NCBI RefSeq assembly: GCF_004331465.1
Contig: NZ_SJKB01000008.1
Coordinates: forward strand, 248,001-312,000
Length of the DNA: 64,000 nt
DNA from: Kribbella pittospori
GTDB lineage: Bacteria; Actinomycetota; Actinomycetes; Propionibacteriales; Kribbellaceae
Direction: 5' to 3'
The notes below the pieces were generated by a model, which did not search any database, was not told where the DNA came from, and saw only the letters and a list, made by a program, of their open reading frames with translations. This document shows positions 1 to 8,639 of the stretch, one piece after another. How positions within the stretch are numbered: the first letter of the stretch is position 1; each line of letters begins with the position of its first letter. The position numbers and the translations under genes were made by a program.

Positions 1-399
1 GTCCGGACCACCGTCGAACAGCCGGACATCCTGCTGCTCGAGGGCCTGAACGTCCTGCAACCCGCGCCGCGGCACGCGGACGGCAAGAGTGGCCTGGCGG
101 TCAGCGACTTCTTCGACTTCTCCGTGTACGTCGACGGCGCCGCCGACGACATCCGCAGCTGGTACGTGCACCGCTTCCTCAAGCTGTGGGAGACGGCCTT
201 CCGCAACCCGGAGTCCTACTTCGTCCGGTACGGCGAGCTGAGCCGCGAGGAGGCGATCAAGAAGGCCGAGTCGCTCTGGGACGGCATCAACGGCCCGAAC
301 CTGCGCGAGAACATCCTGCCGACCCGCTCCCGCGCCACCCTCGTCCTCCGCAAGGGCGCGGACCACGCCGTCCGCTGGGTCCGCCTCCGCAAGCTCTAA
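1..399 (+). CDS. coaA: Type I pantothenate kinase, C-terminal part (cut by window edge)
   Basis: This is the C-terminal 132 residues of pantothenate kinase, the cytoplasmic enzyme that makes 4'-phosphopantothenate in the first step of CoA synthesis. The reading frame is open from base 1 and ends at TAA 397-399. Visible family blocks are the strand DILLLEGLNVLQ, the segment VSDFFDFSVYVD that lines the pantothenate pocket, the helix WYVHRFLKLWETAF, and the tail with NLRENILPTRSRATLVL. The P-loop lies upstream of the window. It is a housekeeping gene at the edge of the accessory region: the next gene converges on it and overlaps its stop codon by four bases. Confidence 0.95.
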   Translation, partial: VRTTVEQPDILLLEGLNVLQPAPRHADGKSGLAVSDFFDFSVYVDGAADDIRSWYVHRFLKLWETAFRNPESYFVRYGELSREEAIKKAESLWDGINGPNLRENILPTRSRATLVLRKGADHAVRWVRLRKL

Positions 400-1067
400 C
401 GACCGTTAGACAGGTGCCGGCCGAGGACGCGGACGGTCTCGGCGGTGGCGACGGCGTCACTACGAGCGTTGCCGTGGCGGCCGTCCGAGCTGTACAGGCT
501 CGGATCGGTCGACAGCGGATGGTCGGTCAGCTGGACGTGAATCGTGCCAAGCTTCTCCGCCAGCGAGGCGGTGCGGTCGGACAGCGTCCGCATCCGTTGC
601 CTCAGCCCCGGCCGCAACCACTCCGCAACTGCGGGGCTGTAAGAGACGTCGAACATGCCGAGCGTCATCACGTCCGCGCCCGAGTCCTGCAGTGCCGTGA
701 TCATCAGCGTCAGCTCGCGGTCGACTCGCTCCGGGTCGTACGTCGCCGGGAACGCATCGTTGCCACCGCCAACGACCAGCGCGAGATCCGGACCGAACAC
801 CAGCGCCCGCTCCAACTGGGTGCCGAGGATCTCGCGAGTGCGCAGGCCGCTGGCGCCGAGATTGAGATACACCAGCTCGGGACAACTCTGCTGTAGCTCG
901 TGAGCGATCCGGTCCGCCCATTGGAGTTCGCTGTAGCCCTCGACCGGCTCGCACAGCCCTTCGGCGACGCTGTCACCGAGTACGACGAAGCGCCGCCACG
1001 GATGACCGACGAGCAGCTCAGCACTCTCGCCGGGCGCAAGGCAATATGGATCGGTCTCCTCGTTCAT
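396..1067 (-). CDS. SGNH/GDSL-family hydrolase (esterase-like)
   Basis: A 223-residue cytoplasmic SGNH hydrolase, probably an esterase or acyl-releasing enzyme. Block I is VVLGDSVAEG with the nucleophile Ser, block II is LNLGASGL (Gly), block III is GGGNDAF (Asn), and block V is DGRHGN, giving the catalytic Asp-x-x-His. I chose ATG 1067 because GGAGG stands just upstream and the ATG overlaps the stop of the MFS gene (ATGA). A longer in-frame reading to 1151 has an arginine-rich, non-conserved start. It is the last gene of a three-gene minus-strand unit (ligase, exporter, hydrolase) at the left edge of the biosynthetic cluster. Its substrate cannot be read from sequence. Confidence 0.85.
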   Translation of the reverse strand: MNEETDPYCLAPGESAELLVGHPWRRFVVLGDSVAEGLCEPVEGYSELQWADRIAHELQQSCPELVYLNLGASGLRTREILGTQLERALVFGPDLALVVGGGNDAFPATYDPERVDRELTLMITALQDSGADVMTLGMFDVSYSPAVAEWLRPGLRQRMRTLSDRTASLAEKLGTIHVQLTDHPLSTDPSLYSSDGRHGNARSDAVATAETVRVLGRHLSNGR

Positions 1068-2284
1068 GTCGCCTCCACCGCCGTCGTCGGTGCATCGAGG
1101 ACGCGGCCCGGCCCTCGGCGTACGAGTGGGAAGACACTGACAATCAGGCACACGATCCCCGACAGGACCAGCGACGGGATCAACCCGAACCAGCTGACCA
1201 GTTCACCGGCCAGCAACGCGCCGAGCGGGAGGCCGGCGAACGACGTGGCCGCGACCACTCCGATCACCCGCGCCTGCAGATCCTTCGGGACGTGTTCGTA
1301 GAGAGCGGCGCCGAAGACCGGGTTGATGGCGGCCATCCCGATCCCCGACAGGAACGTCACCGCCATCACCAACAGCAGGTCATCGCTCAGCCCCAGCACC
1401 AGTAGTCGCGGGCTGCCGCCGATGAGAGCGCCGAGGGCGAAGGTGAGGTATCGCGGCAGCCTGGTCGCGAGGACGGCGAATCCGATGCTGCCGAGCAGTG
1501 CGCCGGCCGAGAACGCGCCCAGCGTCAGACCGAGACCAGCAGCCGTACCGAGCTGCTCCTTCACCCACAATGGGATGAACACCGCCGTACTCGCGCTGCT
1601 GAAGACGTTCAACGTGAAGGTGGTGATCAACATCGTCGCGAGCAGCGCATCTCCACGTACGAACGCGAATCCCACGCGGAGCGAGCGGAAGTACTTCTCC
1701 CGTACGGCGGACACCGGTGCAGCCGGCGGGTTGACGAATCCGGCGACCAGCAAGCCGCAGACGAGGAAGGTCACGGCATCGATCCACAGCACCGACGCGG
1801 CGTCGGTCCAGTAGATCAACAGGCCGGCGAGCGGTGCAGCCAGCAACGTGGCGCCGCGCGCGAAGGCCTCGTGGAGTGAGGTGATCCGGATCAGTTCGAC
1901 TTCGGCCGCCTCGGCCATCGGCCGGACGAGCAGGTCCTTGGCCCGGTCCGCGGCGCCGCGCAGGCCGCCGGCGATCGCAACCAGGACGAGCAAGGCGGCG
2001 AACCCGAGTCCGGTGGTGGCCGCGATCGCCGCCACCGCGACGGCGCTCGCGAGGTTGGCGAGGACCGACGTACGCCGGGCTCCGAGGTTGTCGATCACCG
2101 GACCGGCCATGATGCTGGCCACGATGTACGGGATCATCTCGACCGCCGCGACCACGCCCATCTTGGCGGCACTGCCCGTGGTCACCAACACCAGCCACGG
2201 GATCGCGACCATCGAGATCCGGCTGCCCACCGCGGACAGCACGTCCGCGGTGAACAACACCACCAACCCACGACGCGGCGTCAT
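1064..2284 (-). CDS. MFS transporter, probable exporter
   Basis: A 406-residue major facilitator protein with about 12 hydrophobic helices, starting MTPRRGLVVLFTADVLSAVG. It has the cytoplasmic motif-A-like loop DNLGARR between helices 2 and 3. It resembles the MFS_3-type permeases (macrolide/enterobactin exporter-like). Start ATG 2284 overlaps the stop of the upstream ligase (ATGA), and its own stop overlaps the next start, so the three genes are translationally coupled. Export of, or self-resistance to, the cluster product is the natural reading, by context only. A long upstream in-frame extension (to 2758) is a shadow of the ligase gene. Confidence 0.85.
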   Translation of the reverse strand: MTPRRGLVVLFTADVLSAVGSRISMVAIPWLVLVTTGSAAKMGVVAAVEMIPYIVASIMAGPVIDNLGARRTSVLANLASAVAVAAIAATTGLGFAALLVLVAIAGGLRGAADRAKDLLVRPMAEAAEVELIRITSLHEAFARGATLLAAPLAGLLIYWTDAASVLWIDAVTFLVCGLLVAGFVNPPAAPVSAVREKYFRSLRVGFAFVRGDALLATMLITTFTLNVFSSASTAVFIPLWVKEQLGTAAGLGLTLGAFSAGALLGSIGFAVLATRLPRYLTFALGALIGGSPRLLVLGLSDDLLLVMAVTFLSGIGMAAINPVFGAALYEHVPKDLQARVIGVVAATSFAGLPLGALLAGELVSWFGLIPSLVLSGIVCLIVSVFPLVRRGPGRVLDAPTTAVEAT

Positions 2285-3828
2285 CACACCCTCAGTCCCT
2301 CCGGGTGCAGTTCCGCGTGGAGCTTGCGGAGGGCAACCTTGTCGACCTTCGCGATGCGGGTCAGGGGAAGTTCGTCGACGAAGTCGATCGTGGCCGGCGT
2401 CCACATCTCGTTCAGGGTGGTGGTGACCAGGTCCTGGAGCTCGGAGGCGGTGATCGGCGTACGGGCGACGACGAAGGCGTGGACGGCCTCGCCGACGACA
2501 GGATCGGGTACGCCGATGACGGCAGCGGTCCGGACGGCGGGGTGGCTGCCGAGAACGTCCTCGATCGGGCGGCAGAAGATGGCCCAGTTGCGGCGGGTGG
2601 TGACGATCATGTCGTGCACGCGATCGACCAGGAACAGATAGCCGTCCTCGTCGACGTACCCGAGGTCGCGCGTCCGCAGCCAGCCGTCGACCCGCGTCTC
2701 CGCGGTCAGCTCGGGCTTGCCGAGATACCCGGCGAACGTGAGGTTGCTCCGCACCCACACTTCTCCGGTCTGTCCCGGCGACAACGCCTTGCCGTCGTCA
2801 TCCCGGATCTCCAGCTCCACATCGCCGTACGCCGTACCTGCCGAAGCCAGCCGCTCGGGATGCAGAGGATCCTCCGTGAGCCCAGGTTGTGCGGTGACGA
2901 CCACGGCCTCGCTCAGCCCGTACACGATCCGCAGCACAGGTCCGAAGCGCGCGATCCCCTGCCGCAGCCGCGCGGGCGTAGCCGGCCCGGCGCCGACGTT
3001 CAGCATGAACAAACTGCTGCAGTCGAAGTCGAGCCCATCAGGATGATCAAGCACCTCGTACAGCATCGGCGGCGTCACGTACGTCGACGTGATCCGCTCG
3101 GTCGACACGATCCGGTAGAACTCGTCCGGTGACCAGGTGTCGGTGAGGAACAGCACCCCTCCGGTGAACAGGTTGAAGAAGCTCGTGATCTGCCCACTCG
3201 CCAGCCACAGCGGCGATCCCGAGTAGTGCCGCAGCAACGGGAACCCGTTCGCCACAAAGGCATCCGCCAACTCCAGGATCTGCTCGTAGAACGCCTGCGT
3301 GTGGTGCACCAGCTTGGGATCCCCCGTCGTACCACTCGTCTGCAGCACCGAGTCCGGCGCAGGCACGAAGGCATCGATCTCGTACGACGCTCCGTCGCCG
3401 AACAACTCGGCGATGCGGAACACCGGCATCGGCGGGAGCGACGCCGCGAGCTCACGACCCAGATGCCCCGTGCCATCCGGGTCGTAGACGAACGCATCCG
3501 CATCGGCGAGTGTCGCGAACCGGTCGATCTCGCGCCGCGACGTGATCGGCGCGCTCCACAGCACGCGGCAGCCGTGCAGATGCGCAGCCAGTTGGAGGGC
3601 CGGGGCCTCGAAGCAGTTCGCCGCCATCACCAGCACCTTGCCGCCCGGCCGGATCCCGGCATCACGCAGCCCCGCCGCGATCCGCAGTACATCGGCGATC
3701 AATTCGCCGTACGTCGCCTTCCGGTCGCCGCGAACCAGCGCGAGCCGGTCGGCGAATCGGTGGAACAAGGTGAATACCCGCAGCACATAATTACTGCTGT
3801 TTTCGGGCACGGCGAATTCAGGCGGCAT
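2284..3828 (-). CDS. AMP-dependent acyl/aryl adenylating ligase (ligase 1)
   Basis: A 514-residue member of the ANL superfamily, which activates a carboxylic acid as acyl-AMP and transfers it to CoA or a carrier thiol. The P-loop-like core is QTSGTTGDPK near residue 165, followed by the YGLSEA motif, the hinge region GWLRTRDLGYVDEDGYL and the C-terminal LPLTRIAKVDK with the catalytic Lys. The length is typical of fatty-acid or aryl-CoA/ACP ligases. It is the first gene of a coupled three-gene unit and lies divergent from the secreted hydrolase across a 292-bp spacer. With two discrete carrier proteins in the cluster, loading of a carrier protein is plausible. Acyl specificity is unknown. Confidence 0.88.
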   Translation of the reverse strand: MPPEFAVPENSSNYVLRVFTLFHRFADRLALVRGDRKATYGELIADVLRIAAGLRDAGIRPGGKVLVMAANCFEAPALQLAAHLHGCRVLWSAPITSRREIDRFATLADADAFVYDPDGTGHLGRELAASLPPMPVFRIAELFGDGASYEIDAFVPAPDSVLQTSGTTGDPKLVHHTQAFYEQILELADAFVANGFPLLRHYSGSPLWLASGQITSFFNLFTGGVLFLTDTWSPDEFYRIVSTERITSTYVTPPMLYEVLDHPDGLDFDCSSLFMLNVGAGPATPARLRQGIARFGPVLRIVYGLSEAVVVTAQPGLTEDPLHPERLASAGTAYGDVELEIRDDDGKALSPGQTGEVWVRSNLTFAGYLGKPELTAETRVDGWLRTRDLGYVDEDGYLFLVDRVHDMIVTTRRNWAIFCRPIEDVLGSHPAVRTAAVIGVPDPVVGEAVHAFVVARTPITASELQDLVTTTLNEMWTPATIDFVDELPLTRIAKVDKVALRKLHAELHPEGLRV

Positions 3829-4120
3829 TTCGTCTGCTTTCCCTCGACTCCGGCCACCCCCAGCCGTGGCGGCGACTCTACCGGAGCCGCGGACGGCTGC
3901 AAAGAGCCTGGAAACCGCGCTGCCGCGGCGGATCCGTCGCTCTCCGGAGTCGTGCGGTCACTCCCTCTGCCAAGTGAAGGAATACCCCTGCGAAACCGGG
4001 GTGCGAGATCCCCGCTAACCGTTGCCCATGAATTTCCGGAAATGCAATTCCGGTGCATTGACCGGATTCGTCACGGCGTATTACGTTCCGTCCGCATCCA
4101 TTCCGCCGGGAGGTCCGTCC
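3829..4120. promoter_or_regulatory. Divergent intergenic region with candidate promoter and palindromes
   Basis: A 292-bp spacer between divergent ligase 1 (minus) and secreted hydrolase (plus). It holds a perfect 12-bp palindrome ATTTCCGGAAAT at 4032-4043 and an inverted repeat AATGCA/TGCATT at 4041-4046 and 4054-4059. The latter overlaps a candidate plus-strand -35 TTGACC at 4058-4063. A TATTAC/TTACGT stretch at 4079-4086 could be the -10. The SD GGGAGGT at 4109-4115 precedes ATG 4121. Promoter identity is inferred from position and similarity only. Confidence 0.45.
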
Positions 4121-5401
4121 ATGCACATTTCCAGCAGTTGGCGCACAATCGCCGTGACCGCCGCCCTCACTCTCGCAGGCTCGACTCTGGCCGGCGCGAG
4201 CTATGGGGGCGATCGCGACAGCGAGTGGGTCGGGACCTGGGCGACCGCGGTCACCCACGGCAACGCCACCGGCTCGACCAACCTCGGGCTGACCGACCAG
4301 AGTGTCCGGCTGGTGGTGCGGCCGACCGTCGGCGGCAACAAGATCCGGATCCGGCTGTCGAACATCTACGGCGAGAAGACCGTCACTGTCGGCGCCGCAA
4401 CCGTTGCCAAGCCCAACAAAGCGACGCCTGAGCTGTCCGACATCGACCCGAACACCCTGCGGACGTTGACGTTCAGCGGTTCGGGCAGCGCGTCGATGGT
4501 GAAGGGAAGCGAGCTGCTGAGTGACCCGGTGAACCTGCGGCTGGGCACGCTCGACGACCTCGTGGTCAGCCTGTACTTCCCGGAGAACACCGGCCCGACG
4601 ACGTTCCACGGCTCGTCGATCCAGGACAACTTCGTTGGCCCGTCCAACCTCGTCACCCAGTCCGGCGGCGCGGCCTACACGTTGACCCGGCGCTGCTGCT
4701 GGTTCTTCCTGTCCGGCGTCGACGTTCAGACCGACGACTCGGACGGCTCGATCGTCGTACTCGGCGACTCGATCACCGACGGCACCAACAGCACGCCGAA
4801 CGCCAACAACCGTTGGCCGGACCAACTGGCCGAGCGGCTCGCCGCGAGCGCCGGGCACAGGCCCTTCCCGAGCGTGCTGAACGCCGGACTGGCCGGCAGC
4901 CGGCTCAACCACGAGGGCAGCGAGCCGTCCGACAACGGTGCGTTCCCCGGGTTCAACGAGGTCGGGGTCAACTCACTGGCCCGGCTGAACGAGGACGTGT
5001 TCGCCCAGACCGGCGTACGGACCGTGATCACCGAACTGGGTGTCAACGACATCTGGATGTCGGACGACTCCGCGGCCGAGATCATCGGCGCACTGCGCCA
5101 GGTGAACGCACAGGTGAAGGAGCGCGGGCTGCGCAGCCTGGTCAGCACGATCACGCCGTTCGAGGGACTCAGCGGCACGGACAGCTGGACGCCGGCCAAG
5201 GAGGCCACGCGGCAGGCAGTGAACAGCTACCTGCGGTCGAGCCACGAGTTCGACGGCGTCCTCGACTTCGACAAGGTCGTCCGCGACCCGGCCCACCCGA
5301 GCCAGCTGAACCCGGCGCTCGACTCAGGCGACCACATCCACCCGAACGAGGCCGGCTACCAGGCGATGGCCGCCTCGGTTCCGCTCAACCTGGTGCGCTG
5401 A
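4121..5401 (+). CDS. Secreted SGNH/GDSL hydrolase
   Basis: A 426-residue exported hydrolase. The N-terminus has a signal peptide (basic start, then ITVTAALTLAGSTLAGAS-like hydrophobic stretch, likely cut after residue 27 or so). A beta-rich N-terminal domain of about 180 residues is followed by the SGNH domain: VVLGDSITDG (block I Ser), NAGLAGSRL (II), ELGVNDIW (III) and GDHIHPNEAG (V, Asp-x-x-His). ATG 4121 is chosen for its GGGAGGT ribosome site and because it sits at the signal peptide; the in-frame extension upstream has neither. It opens a plus-strand operon with P450, esterase, oxidase and aminotransferase. An extracellular role such as activation or trimming of a product ester is inference. 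Confidence 0.88.
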   Translation: MHISSSWRTIAVTAALTLAGSTLAGASYGGDRDSEWVGTWATAVTHGNATGSTNLGLTDQSVRLVVRPTVGGNKIRIRLSNIYGEKTVTVGAATVAKPNKATPELSDIDPNTLRTLTFSGSGSASMVKGSELLSDPVNLRLGTLDDLVVSLYFPENTGPTTFHGSSIQDNFVGPSNLVTQSGGAAYTLTRRCCWFFLSGVDVQTDDSDGSIVVLGDSITDGTNSTPNANNRWPDQLAERLAASAGHRPFPSVLNAGLAGSRLNHEGSEPSDNGAFPGFNEVGVNSLARLNEDVFAQTGVRTVITELGVNDIWMSDDSAAEIIGALRQVNAQVKERGLRSLVSTITPFEGLSGTDSWTPAKEATRQAVNSYLRSSHEFDGVLDFDKVVRDPAHPSQLNPALDSGDHIHPNEAGYQAMAASVPLNLVR

Positions 5402-5404
5402 CCG

Positions 5405-6616
5405 GTGCGCACCGCCAACGAGATCCTCGCCGCACTGGGATCCGAGGACGGTCGCCGCGATCCGATGCCGCTCTTCGCGGAGCTGCATCGGATCGGGCCG
5501 GTCTGCCGGCTCGACCCCGGTAGTTCGCCGTACGCCGTGGTGGTGAACGGATACGACGCCGCCCAGGAGGCACTGAAGGACACCAGGTTCCACCGGCTGC
5601 TGTCGGCGGATCCGAACCCGAGGGAGCTGGTACTGCGCCGGCTCGGTGGGTCGATGATGTTCCGCAACGAGCCGGACCACCTGCGGATGCGCAAGGTGTT
5701 CCAGGCGGTGCTGACCCCGCGCCGGCTGACCGGGTTCGAACCGGTGGTGGACGCGCTGACCGAGGAGTTGCTCGACGATCTGGGCAAGGCCGGCGCGGAC
5801 CGGAAGGTCGTGGACTTCGTCGACTTCGCCTACCGGCTTCCGATCACGGTGATCGGCACGTTCCTCGGCATCCCACGCTCCGACCTCGGTTGGTTCAAGG
5901 ACCGGACCCAGCGGATCGACGAGTACCTCGACCTCGGCGGCAAGGCGCCGGAGAAGCTGGCGGCCGCGAACCAGGCGGCCGGTGAGCTGAACGACTACTA
6001 CGCCCGGATGATCGCCGAACGCCGGATCCGGCCGCGCGACGACCTGGTCGGATCCCTTGTGCACGCATTGGACTCCGGTACGTCGGGGATCGACGAGCAG
6101 GAGCTGATCGACAACCTGCTGGTGCTGGTGAACGCGAGCTTCGTGACCACGATGAACCTGCTCACCAACGGGCTCGAACTGCTACTGAACCAGCCACGGC
6201 TCGTCGCTGCGCTGCGTGACGATCCCGGGCTGGCGTCGGACTACGTCGAGGAGATTCTCCGGCACCAGAGCTCGGTCCAGCTGATCAGCCGGAAGGCGTC
6301 GACCGACATCGAACTGGCCGGCGAGACGATCACCGAGGGCAGTCTGGTCCTCGTCCTGCCCGGCGCGGCGAACCGCGATCCGGCCAAGCACCCCGACGCG
6401 GACACCTTCGATCCGGGGCGCGACGACCTCCAGCATCTATCCTTCGGCGCCGGACCGTTCTACTGTGTCGGCGCCGCACTCGCCCGGATGGAAGGACGCG
6501 CGGCGTTTGCCCAGCTGTTCCAGCGGTTCCCCGGTCTGCAACTCGCCGGGGAGCCGGTGCGCAGCCGCAGCCTGCTGCTGCGTGGGCATCAATCCATGCC
6601 GATCCGAATGGGGTGA
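5405..6616 (+). CDS. Cytochrome P450 with atypical I-helix
   Basis: A 403-residue bacterial class I P450. The haem loop is FGAGPFYCVG with the thiolate Cys354, and the ExxR pair is E283/R286. Two usual residues differ: the I-helix motif normally AGxE/DTT reads ASFVTT (244-249), so the acidic residue that helps cleave dioxygen is Val, and the basic residue two before Cys is Phe. Such changes are known in some P450s acting as peroxygenases or on unusual substrates. GTG 5405 lies four bases after the preceding stop. No ferredoxin or reductase gene is nearby. Substrate unknown; hydroxylation or phenol coupling of a 4-hydroxyphenyl unit is speculative. Confidence 0.9.
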   Translation: MRTANEILAALGSEDGRRDPMPLFAELHRIGPVCRLDPGSSPYAVVVNGYDAAQEALKDTRFHRLLSADPNPRELVLRRLGGSMMFRNEPDHLRMRKVFQAVLTPRRLTGFEPVVDALTEELLDDLGKAGADRKVVDFVDFAYRLPITVIGTFLGIPRSDLGWFKDRTQRIDEYLDLGGKAPEKLAAANQAAGELNDYYARMIAERRIRPRDDLVGSLVHALDSGTSGIDEQELIDNLLVLVNASFVTTMNLLTNGLELLLNQPRLVAALRDDPGLASDYVEEILRHQSSVQLISRKASTDIELAGETITEGSLVLVLPGAANRDPAKHPDADTFDPGRDDLQHLSFGAGPFYCVGAALARMEGRAAFAQLFQRFPGLQLAGEPVRSRSLLLRGHQSMPIRMG

Positions 6617-7548
6617 TCCGGATGCCGTTGGACCCGCAGGTCGAGGCAATGCGCGCCGAGCGCGAGGCCGCCAACGTGCCCCAGCTCTACACCCAGACCC
6701 TGGCCGAGGCGCGCGCCGCCGACCTGGCCTCGATCCAGGCCGCGGGTGGTGAGGTCGAATCGGTGCACCACGTCGAGGACCTCACCACCGATGCCGGACT
6801 GCCGTTGCGGGTCTATCGACCTGACCTGACGGGTCCGCTGCAGACGCTGATCTACTTCTTCGGCGGCGGCTGGACGCTCGGCAGCGTCGAGACCGCCGAC
6901 GGCATCTGCCGCAAGCTCGCCAACGCCGTCCCCTGTCAGGTCATCACGGTCGGCTACCGGCTCGCACCGGAGCACCCGTTCCCGGCCGCCGTACACGACT
7001 GCCGCGACGCCACCCAGTGGATCGCCGCGAACGCCGACAAGCTGCAGGTCGATCCGGCGCGGCTGGCGGTCGGCGGGGACAGTGCCGGCGGCAACCTGGC
7101 GATCGCGACCACCTTGCTTGCCCGTGACAACGGTCCGGCGCTGGCCGGACAGCTTCTCGTGTACCCGAACACACTCTACGGCTCGGACACGATCTCGATG
7201 CGGAACGGCAACGACCCGTTCCTGTTCAACAAGACGTCGGTGGGCTGGTACTGGGACCACTACCTGGCCGACTCGGCCGACGGTCTCGACCCGCTCGCCT
7301 CACCACTGCTGGCCGAGTCGCACGCGGATCTCCCGCCCGCGCTGGTGATCACCGCGGAGTACGACCCGCTGCGCGACGAGGGTGAGTACTACGCCGAGAA
7401 GCTGCACGCCGCCGGCGTACCGACCACGCTCAGCCGGTACGACGGGATGGTGCACGGCTTCTTCGCGATGTCCGGCACCCTCGACGGCGGCAAGAACGCG
7501 ATGGCCGAAGCGGCGACCTGGCTCGGCGGGATCTTCGGCGATGCGTGA
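6613..7548 (+). CDS. Alpha/beta hydrolase, HSL-type esterase/lipase
   Basis: A 311-residue alpha/beta hydrolase of the hormone-sensitive-lipase type. The oxyanion-hole motif usually HGGG reads FFGGGW, followed by the nucleophile elbow GGDSAGGN, the acid EYDPLRDEG and the His in DGMVHGFF. No signal peptide is seen, so it is cytoplasmic. GTG 6613 overlaps the P450 stop (GTGA); ATG 6622 three codons on is an alternative. It is in the middle of the plus-strand operon. It may hydrolyse an ester or thioester intermediate; the real substrate is unknown. Confidence 0.88.
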   Translation: MIRMPLDPQVEAMRAEREAANVPQLYTQTLAEARAADLASIQAAGGEVESVHHVEDLTTDAGLPLRVYRPDLTGPLQTLIYFFGGGWTLGSVETADGICRKLANAVPCQVITVGYRLAPEHPFPAAVHDCRDATQWIAANADKLQVDPARLAVGGDSAGGNLAIATTLLARDNGPALAGQLLVYPNTLYGSDTISMRNGNDPFLFNKTSVGWYWDHYLADSADGLDPLASPLLAESHADLPPALVITAEYDPLRDEGEYYAEKLHAAGVPTTLSRYDGMVHGFFAMSGTLDGGKNAMAEAATWLGGIFGDA

Positions 7549-8639
7549 CGCCCGGCGACACGATGGCTGAGTCGCTGGCCGACTACGAGCAGCTCGCGGC
7601 CACCGCTCTGTCCCGCTCGGTCCACGACTTCGTCGCCGGAGGGAGCGGCGCCGAAACCACCCTTCGGCTCAACCGCGCTGCTCTCGATGCCCTGACCGTG
7701 ACACCGCGCGTCCTTGCCGGCGTCGACGAGCCCGATACTTCCACGACCCTCCTCGGCACCGAGCTCACGATGCCTGTCGCCGTGGCCCCGATGGCCTACC
7801 AGCGTCTCCTTCACCCGGACGGCGAGCTCCTCCTCGCCCAAGCCGCCGCCGATGCCGGGATTCCCTACGTCATCAGCACCCTGAGCAGCTACCCGCTGGA
7901 GAAGATCGCGGCGATCGCACCGTCCTGGTTCCAGCTGTACTGGCTGCGCGATCGCGGGCTGGTTGACGCCCTGGTCGAGCGCGCCGTCACAGCCGGCTGC
8001 CAGGCGCTCATGGTCACAGTCGACGTACCAGTGATGGGCCGCCGCCTCCGCGACGTACGGAACTCGTTCACACTCCCGCCGAGTGTGGTCGCGGCGAACC
8101 TTGTCGACATGGTGACAGAGGCACACTCTGAGGTGCCGGGGCTGTCGGCGGTCGCCGCGCACACCGCCTCGGCCTTCGATCCCTCTTTCGGTTGGCGCGA
8201 TCTGGAGTGGCTGCGCAGCCGGTGCCCGATTCCCCTGCTGGTGAAGGGGATTCTCGATCCTCGCGACGCCTCCCGAGCTGTCGCGGCCGGTGCGGACGGC
8301 GTGGTCGTGTCGAACCATGGCGGCCGCCAGTTCGACGGCGCACCCGCCTCGATCGATGCCCTCGGCCCGATTGTCGATGCGGTCGGCAATGACTGCACGG
8401 TGCTGCTCGACAGCGGCGTCCGCAGTGGCACCGATGCGCTCAAGGCATTGGCGTCTGGCGCGTCCGCCGTACTGGTCGGGAGACCGTTGCTGTGGGCACT
8501 GGCTGTGGAAGCTGTCGATGAGGCATTGGGCTTGTTGAGACACGAGTTGCGAGATGCGATGCTGCTGGCCGGATGCGCGGATCTGGCTGCGGTGGCCGAG
8601 TTGACGACGGGGAGAACGCCGTGGCAGATCTCAGGTTGA
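7545..8639 (+). CDS. FMN-dependent alpha-hydroxy acid oxidase, probable 4-hydroxymandelate oxidase
   Basis: A 364-residue flavoprotein of the glycolate oxidase/lactate oxidase family. It would oxidise a 2-hydroxy acid to the 2-oxo acid with oxygen. Family marks are FDFLAGG-like VHDFVAGGSG, APMAYQRL, FQLYWLRDR with the active-site Tyr, LLVKGI with the FMN Lys, SNHGGRQ with the catalytic His and Arg, and DSGVRSG. The same locus encodes a 4-hydroxymandelate synthase-like enzyme and an HpgT-like aminotransferase, so oxidation of 4-hydroxymandelate to 4-hydroxyphenylglyoxylate (HmO) is the most likely role. The GTG at 7545 is coupled to the previous stop; ATG 7563 would give a start closer to the family norm. 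Confidence 0.85.
   Translation: MTPGDTMAESLADYEQLAATALSRSVHDFVAGGSGAETTLRLNRAALDALTVTPRVLAGVDEPDTSTTLLGTELTMPVAVAPMAYQRLLHPDGELLLAQAAADAGIPYVISTLSSYPLEKIAAIAPSWFQLYWLRDRGLVDALVERAVTAGCQALMVTVDVPVMGRRLRDVRNSFTLPPSVVAANLVDMVTEAHSEVPGLSAVAAHTASAFDPSFGWRDLEWLRSRCPIPLLVKGILDPRDASRAVAAGADGVVVSNHGGRQFDGAPASIDALGPIVDAVGNDCTVLLDSGVRSGTDALKALASGASAVLVGRPLLWALAVEAVDEALGLLRHELRDAMLLAGCADLAAVAELTTGRTPWQISG

Noticed and set aside
3226..4431. 401-codon plus-strand frame across ligase 1 and the divergent promoter region
   Set aside because: Shadow of ligase 1 and of the secreted hydrolase; no domain visible.
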